Both the position numbers and the translations under genes were made by a program. From JABDII01 sp041576235 (GTDB lineage Bacteria; Gemmatimonadota; Gemmatimonadetes; Gemmatimonadales; GWC2-71-9), in the NCBI GenBank assembly GCA_041576235.1, contig JBFGLJ010000108.1, forward strand, positions 1 to 9,429: a DNA stretch of 9,429 nucleotides, read 5' to 3'. A model generated the notes under the pieces. It saw nothing but the letters and a program-made list of their open reading frames with translations. It was not told the DNA's origin and ran no database searches. Shown piece by piece: positions 5,537 to 9,429 of the stretch. Every line of letters begins with the position of its first letter. The stretch's first letter is position 1.

Positions 5537-6364
5537 TTAACGGTCTTGGGCGTGAGGCGCCACGAACAAGAGCGATCCGGGGTAGGCTTCGGCCACGTCC
5601 ATGATCGCAAGCGGCGCTAGGGCAGCGGGTACCACCAGCACCTCGGCGCCGAGTCCGCAGGCCGCCATTCCGATGGTCTTGGCCCCGGGTTGGGTGGTTC
5701 CATACTGACGCCACTCCACCGCCCCCTGCTCGAGGAGGTCACGGACGTCGGGCGGGAGGGTCTTATTGGGGGGAGTGATGACCGTCAACGCGTATGCTTT
5801 GCGTCGCGCCAGGTCCAGGGCCACCGCGAGCGCCAAGCGCCCCGGGCGCGAATCGTCCCAGCTCAGTGCCACCAACGGCTTCGATGCGTGGAGGCGACCA
5901 GCGGCGAATACGAGTCCGCGCTGCCCTTCGGCCAGCGTGCGAGCCGTCGTCCCGAGGGCTGCGGGGGCGCCACGACCGAGGGCGACCAGGTCCACCTCGC
6001 GGAGGGCAGCGAGCAGGGCGTCGCCGACATCGCCGCGGTGTCTCCGAAACTCGGCTTGCAGTCGACGCCGCCTTGCCAAACCCAGCAGCAGGTGCTCCAC
6101 GCGCTCGGCCAGGGCTTCCAGCTGGCGCTCCACGTCGCTGAGGTTCGTTGGCCGTGTCTGCCCACTCACGAACCCAACCGCGGCTGCCGCTGGCAGGGAC
6201 GCCCACCGAAGAAGATCGACATTTTCGATGAAGAGGCCCTCGACCTCGGCGCCCCAGGTCGCTGCCAGTTCGAGGGCGGCGTCCAGCGCGGTCAGGCTGG
6301 AGGGCGTTCCGTCGATGGCAACCATGATCCGCCGGATGGTCGGGCGCGATACCGCCCCGGTCAT
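5537..6364 (-). CDS. Tandem universal stress protein (UspA family), degenerate nucleotide motif
   Basis: A 275-residue cytosolic stress protein with two Usp-like halves. Residues ~10-155 begin with the hallmark strand-loop RRIMVAIDGTPSSLTALDAALELA, continue with AEVEGLFIEN, and end near DLVALGRGAP...LGTTA. The classical ATP-binding loop G-2x-G-9x-G(S/T) appears shortened: G132 to G138-T139 leaves only five residues between. Nucleotide binding in this half is therefore doubtful. Residues ~163-270 (PLVALSWDDSRPGRLALAVALDLA onward) look like a second, more degenerate Usp half. The ATG overlaps the stop of the Lon-like gene as ATGA, with GAGG 7 bases upstream, so translational coupling is likely and the two proteins may be needed together. 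A stem-loop follows the stop. Family is confident for the N-terminal half, less so for the C-terminal half. Confidence 0.88.
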   Translation of the reverse strand: MTGAVSRPTIRRIMVAIDGTPSSLTALDAALELAATWGAEVEGLFIENVDLLRWASLPAAAAVGFVSGQTRPTNLSDVERQLEALAERVEHLLLGLARRRRLQAEFRRHRGDVGDALLAALREVDLVALGRGAPAALGTTARTLAEGQRGLVFAAGRLHASKPLVALSWDDSRPGRLALAVALDLARRKAYALTVITPPNKTLPPDVRDLLEQGAVEWRQYGTTQPGAKTIGMAACGLGAEVLVVPAALAPLAIMDVAEAYPGSLLFVAPHAQDR

Positions 6365-8787
6365 ACTCCAACCTCGCTCGGCTGGCTCGGGAGGTTGAAG
6401 GTGCGTCTCACCTCGGCCAATCGGGCGAGGCGCTCCTCCACCAAGCCGTTGACCGATCCGTCCGGATACTGCCCCCGCGGTCCCCGGCTGCCCGCGGGCA
6501 TCCCTGTGAGGAGTTCGATGCCGTGATCGACCGTGTCGATGGCATAGAGGTGGAAATCTCCGTCCGCGATTGCATCGAGAAGTTCCTGACGGAGAACCAG
6601 GTGGTCCACATTCGCGGAGGGAAGGATGGCCCCCTGGGTCCCGGTCAGGCCCCGCATGCGGCAGATGTCGAAGAACCCTTCCACCTTTTCCGTCACCCCG
6701 CCGACGGCCTGGACACGTCCGTGTTGGTTCACCGAGCCCGTCACGGCAAGGTCCTGTCTGAGGGGCACGTCGGCGATGGCCGAGACCAGTGCCAGCAACT
6801 CGGCGAGGGATGCACTGTCGCCTTCGACGCCTCCATACGTTTGCTCGAATACCAGGCTCGCGGAGAGGGAAAGCGGGTGGTCCGGTACGTAGTGAGCGCC
6901 GAGGTAGGAGGCGAGGATGAGAACGCCTTTGGAGTGGATTCGCCCTCCGAGTTCCGCCTCGCGCTCGATATCGATCACCTTGCCATGTCCCACCCGGACT
7001 CTGGCGGTGATTCGGCTGGGGTGACCGAACGCGAAGTTGCCGAGGGAGATCACAGAAACCCCGTTGACCTGGCCGGTGACGGCTCCATCCGTGTCGATCA
7101 TGATCTGGCCGCGGCGGATGTTCTCGTGTATCCGATCCCGAAGGCGGTCGGCCCGATTGATTTGGGCGCGAATGGCTTGTTCGACGTACGATCCGGTGAT
7201 CGTGCCGGCTCCCGCCTCTGCGGCCACATGATTGGCTTCACGGAGCAGGTCGACGATCGTTGCAATGCGGAGGGTGAGCTTTTGCCGGTCGCCCGCAAGC
7301 CTGGCGCTGTGTTCGAGGACGCGCTCGATTCCCGATGCGTCCACGGGCCGAAGTCGCTTGTCTACGACCAGTTTCGCGATGAGCTGAACGTAGCGGTGCT
7401 GTGCCTCCGTCGTTCGGTCCATCCGATCGTCGAAGTCGGCCGCCACCTTGAACAGCTCTTCGAAGTCGGGGTCCAGGTGGCAGAGCAGGTAGTAGAGCAC
7501 GGGGTCGCCCGTCAGAATCACCTGCACCTGAAGCGGCACGGGTTCAGGCTCGAGGGACATGGTGCTCACGAGACCGAGGACCTGGCCCAGGGATTCGACG
7601 CGGACCCGACGTGATTGGAGGGCGCGCTTCAAGGCGTCCCAGACATACGGCGTCCGGAGCAGTCTGTGGGCCTCGAGCAGCAAGAAGCCGCCATTGGCGC
7701 GGTGGAGGGCTCCCGCCCCGAGCAGGGTGAAGTCCGTCACGAGGGTCCCGAATTGCGCCCTGTGCTCGAGCCGGCCGACCAGGTTGTCGTAGGTCGGATG
7801 GTCCTCCTCAACGATGGGTGCGCCGGCGGTGTCGGCATGATCCACGAGGACGTTGACCTTGAAGCGATGGAGCGAGGCGGCCGGACCGGTCTGTGGTGTG
7901 CCCTCCAAGAGTGCGGCTGAGAGAGACGGCTCGGGAGCGAGAAAATCCTGGGGGTGTTCGACTACGTTCTGTTGAACAGCCGTCAGGTAGTCGAGGACTT
8001 CTGGGTGGCTCTGATACCTCAGCCGGATTTCGTCGAAGAGGGTGGTCACGGCCGTGCCGGTGACCTCGAGGGTGAGTTCTCGCAGTCTATCCCGCCGTTC
8101 GCGATTCCACTTTGGGATCTTGGCCAGGGTCTTCTGCACTTGCTCTTGATACGAGTCCATCCGCTGCTCGAGCCGTTCTTGTTCCGGGTCAGGCAGCTGT
8201 TCGAAGTCCTCGCTCGCGATGACCTCGCCATTCTTGGTCGGAGCGAAAGCCAGGCCGACAGGCGTCTTGAGCAGCGCTAGTCCTTCCGCCTTGGCGGCCT
8301 CGGCGATCGGCCGGAGCTCACGATCGGGGCGTTCCTTGAATTCGTTGTTGATGACCTGCTGGCGGGTCCGGTATTCCTCGCTCTCAAGGGCGCTTGCCAC
8401 GACGGTTCGGAGTTCTTCGACCAGCTCGTCCATGGTGTTTCGAAAGCTGACGCCGGTCCCGTGTGGCAATTTGAGCAGTCGGGGTCGATTGGGATCGTCG
8501 AAGTTATGGACGTAGCAGAGGTCCGGGGGGGTCGGACGAGCCCCAGCCGCCCGCTCCAGGGTGGCGCGAATGAGGGATTCTTTCCCCGTGCCCGGCAGGC
8601 CCAGGGCGAAGACATGGTAGCCATCCTCGACCATGCCGATCCCGAAGGCGACCGCGGATTCCGCCCGAGGCTGGCCGACCGTCCCGGTCAATGCCGGGAC
8701 ATCGGAGGTGGTTCGAACCCCCTCACCGGGGTCGAGACCGGGGTCGAATCTCAGGTCCTCGCCGGTGAGTTCTCGTATGGCCGTCAT
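6361..8787 (-). CDS. Lon-related ATP-dependent protease (AAA_32-type ATPase plus Lon S16 domain)
   Basis: An 808-residue cytosolic AAA+ protease of the Lon-like group lacking the canonical LonA N-domain, predicted to unfold and degrade proteins using ATP. Numbering from the chosen start: P-loop GLPGTGKES at 63-71, a coiled, charged insertion at ~190-245, a Walker-B-like GGFLLLEAHRLL at 366-377, a sensor-1-like ILTGDP near 424, and the S16 protease domain at ~570-765. The catalytic dyad is Ser658 in GDSASLA and Lys701 in TEKVEGF, 43 residues apart as in E. coli Lon (Ser679/Lys722). The residue after the P-loop Lys is Glu rather than Ser/Thr. The ATG at 8787 has GAGGAGGAG 8 bases upstream; the ATG at 8832 has no Shine-Dalgarno. 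The stop overlaps the Usp gene, and the deacylase gene ends 75 bases upstream, so one operon is likely. Confidence 0.95.
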   Translation of the reverse strand: MTAIRELTGEDLRFDPGLDPGEGVRTTSDVPALTGTVGQPRAESAVAFGIGMVEDGYHVFALGLPGTGKESLIRATLERAAGARPTPPDLCYVHNFDDPNRPRLLKLPHGTGVSFRNTMDELVEELRTVVASALESEEYRTRQQVINNEFKERPDRELRPIAEAAKAEGLALLKTPVGLAFAPTKNGEVIASEDFEQLPDPEQERLEQRMDSYQEQVQKTLAKIPKWNRERRDRLRELTLEVTGTAVTTLFDEIRLRYQSHPEVLDYLTAVQQNVVEHPQDFLAPEPSLSAALLEGTPQTGPAASLHRFKVNVLVDHADTAGAPIVEEDHPTYDNLVGRLEHRAQFGTLVTDFTLLGAGALHRANGGFLLLEAHRLLRTPYVWDALKRALQSRRVRVESLGQVLGLVSTMSLEPEPVPLQVQVILTGDPVLYYLLCHLDPDFEELFKVAADFDDRMDRTTEAQHRYVQLIAKLVVDKRLRPVDASGIERVLEHSARLAGDRQKLTLRIATIVDLLREANHVAAEAGAGTITGSYVEQAIRAQINRADRLRDRIHENIRRGQIMIDTDGAVTGQVNGVSVISLGNFAFGHPSRITARVRVGHGKVIDIEREAELGGRIHSKGVLILASYLGAHYVPDHPLSLSASLVFEQTYGGVEGDSASLAELLALVSAIADVPLRQDLAVTGSVNQHGRVQAVGGVTEKVEGFFDICRMRGLTGTQGAILPSANVDHLVLRQELLDAIADGDFHLYAIDTVDHGIELLTGMPAGSRGPRGQYPDGSVNGLVEERLARLAEVRRTFNLPSQPSEVGV

Positions 8788-8795
8788 GTGCTCCG

Positions 8796-8804
8796 CTCCT
8801 CCTC
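8796..8804 (-). promoter_or_regulatory. Shine-Dalgarno of the Lon-related protease gene
   Basis: GAGGAGGAG on the minus strand, 8 bases before the ATG at 8787. It favours this start over the in-frame ATG at 8832, which is preceded by a C-rich run and no purine-rich site. Confidence 0.75.
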
Positions 8805-8862
8805 GTTTCTGGCTCCCGTCATCGTCCGCCATGGCGCTCGGGGGGGAGTGGGAGGCAGAGGC

Positions 8863-9330
8863 CTACACCTTCGCCGCGATCTTGAGCACCGTCGGCTTCA
8901 CGAGCCGCGCGAAATCGCGATAGGGGAGCTGAACGAGCTCCGTGAAGGACCCGGCGTTGAAGGCGATCTTCTCGTCCTCCGTCAGGCTCTCGGCCACATA
9001 GGTATCGACGTCGAAGAGGTTCCCGAAGGGTGGCATGGCACCCACTTCACAGTCTGGGAACTCCTCGAGCATCTCGTACTCCGTGGCCAGCTCCACGCTC
9101 GAGGATTGCGTTGCCATCTTCAAGAGATCGAAGTCGACTTGATACGACGCCGGCAGCACGACCAGTGCTACGCGCCCATCGAGCTTCACCACGACGGTCT
9201 TTGCCAGTTCCTTGCCGGGAATGTGCGCCGACGCCGCAATCTCCTGTGCGGTATAGGCGGGAGAGTGACTGATGGTGACGTACCTGACGCCTTGTCCATC
9301 GAGGAACGACTTGAGTTTCGCGAGTGGCAT
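8863..9330 (-). CDS. YbaK/ProXp-type aminoacyl-tRNA deacylase
   Basis: A 155-residue free-standing editing domain of the YbaK/EbsC/prolyl-tRNA-synthetase-associated family (about 150-160 residues is usual), predicted to hydrolyse mischarged aminoacyl-tRNA in the cytosol. Visible signatures are HSPAYTAQEIA (22-32), IPGKELAKTVVVKLDG (37-52) with Lys44 in the place of the conserved catalytic-site Lys of YbaK, VLPASYQVDFDLL (58-70) and the glycine loop GAMPPFG (97-103). Which mischarged tRNA it clears cannot be read from the sequence; Ala-tRNA-Pro and Cys-tRNA-Pro are the known substrates of relatives. The ATG at 9330 is supported by GGGAGGA 3 bases upstream. It is the first visible gene of the minus-strand run, 75 bases before the Lon-like ATG. 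A strong G-quadruplex motif lies about 80 bases upstream. Confidence 0.93.
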   Translation of the reverse strand: MPLAKLKSFLDGQGVRYVTISHSPAYTAQEIAASAHIPGKELAKTVVVKLDGRVALVVLPASYQVDFDLLKMATQSSSVELATEYEMLEEFPDCEVGAMPPFGNLFDVDTYVAESLTEDEKIAFNAGSFTELVQLPYRDFARLVKPTVLKIAAKV

Positions 9331-9333
9331 GAT

Positions 9334-9340
9334 TCCTCCC
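9334..9340 (-). promoter_or_regulatory. Shine-Dalgarno of the deacylase gene
   Basis: GGGAGGA on the minus strand, ending 3 bases before the ATG at 9330. The spacing is slightly short, but no other in-frame start has a comparable site. Confidence 0.7.
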
Positions 9341-9407
9341 TGGGATCCCTCCTGAACACATAGGGACCTCCCCGTTAAGGAAGGCTGAACGTGGCCTGAA
9401 GCCTTTT

Positions 9408-9427
9408 CCCGCCCCCGCCCCGCCCCC
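9408..9427 (-). other. G-quadruplex-forming motif upstream of the deacylase gene
   Basis: The minus strand carries four G-runs of 5, 4, 5 and 3 bases separated by single C residues, a canonical G4 pattern with one-base loops. It lies 77-97 bases before the deacylase ATG, at the edge of the window. The region 9331-9407 between them shows no convincing -35/-10 pair. Confidence 0.6.
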
Positions 9428-9429
9428 GC

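Noticed and set aside
6523..7614. 363-codon open frame on the plus strand
   Set aside because: Antisense to the Lon-related protease domain; no recognisable motif, and the opposite strand has the intact Ser-Lys dyad.
8788..8832. ATG at 8832 as start of the Lon-related protease
   Set aside because: No Shine-Dalgarno before it, while the ATG at 8787 has GAGGAGGAG at 8 bases. The extra 15 residues are hydrophilic and unmotivated.
8461..9363. 300-codon open frame on the plus strand
   Set aside because: Antisense to the deacylase and the start of the Lon-like gene, spanning two well-supported genes; no domain visible.
9381..9405. AAGGCT...AGCCTT inverted repeat followed by four T as a plus-strand terminator
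   Set aside because: The stem has only 6 bp with a 13-base loop, and no plus-strand gene ends here.

Overview
This is a 9.4 kb piece of a GC-rich bacterial chromosome (low-to-mid 60s % GC by eye). It holds eight protein-coding genes, tightly packed, with several GTG starts and stop/start overlaps. I see no transposase, integrase, phage gene, tRNA, rRNA or CRISPR array. The gene content (multi-pass GGDEF proteins, a Lon-related protease, a universal stress protein, a histone-H1-like basic protein, a mitochondrial-type glutamate dehydrogenase) suggests a free-living GC-rich Gram-negative or candidate-phylum bacterium. The sequence alone does not fix the phylum.

Layout. Bases 1-1218 (+) encode all but the N-terminus of a Glu/Leu/Phe/Val-type dehydrogenase. 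It runs head-on into a long minus-strand block that fills the rest of the window. In transcription order (high to low coordinates) that block holds: a YbaK-type aminoacyl-tRNA deacylase (9330-8863), a Lon-related ATP-dependent protease (8787-6361), a tandem universal stress protein overlapping it by ATGA (6364-5537), and a GC-rich stem-loop (5491-5515). A 174-base gap follows, with a near-ideal LacI/GalR-type palindrome and a weak sigma-54-like element. Next come a membrane-anchored TPR protein (5362-4745), a 118-base gap with a 21-bp-phased direct repeat, a very basic H1-like protein (4626-4189), and two paralogous membrane diguanylate cyclases (4158-2713 and 2716-1250) joined by a GTGA overlap.

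The first minus-strand group (deacylase, Lon-like protease, Usp) looks like a proteostasis and stress unit. The second (TPR protein, H1-like protein, two cyclases) may link a DNA-binding basic protein with c-di-GMP production through two sensor modules of the same type. Both readings are inferences from gene order. The observations I rate highest are the mitochondrial-like dehydrogenase with an antenna-like insertion, the H1-like/tandem-cyclase cluster, and the regulatory palindrome before the TPR gene. I found no clearly new multi-gene defence or mobile system.
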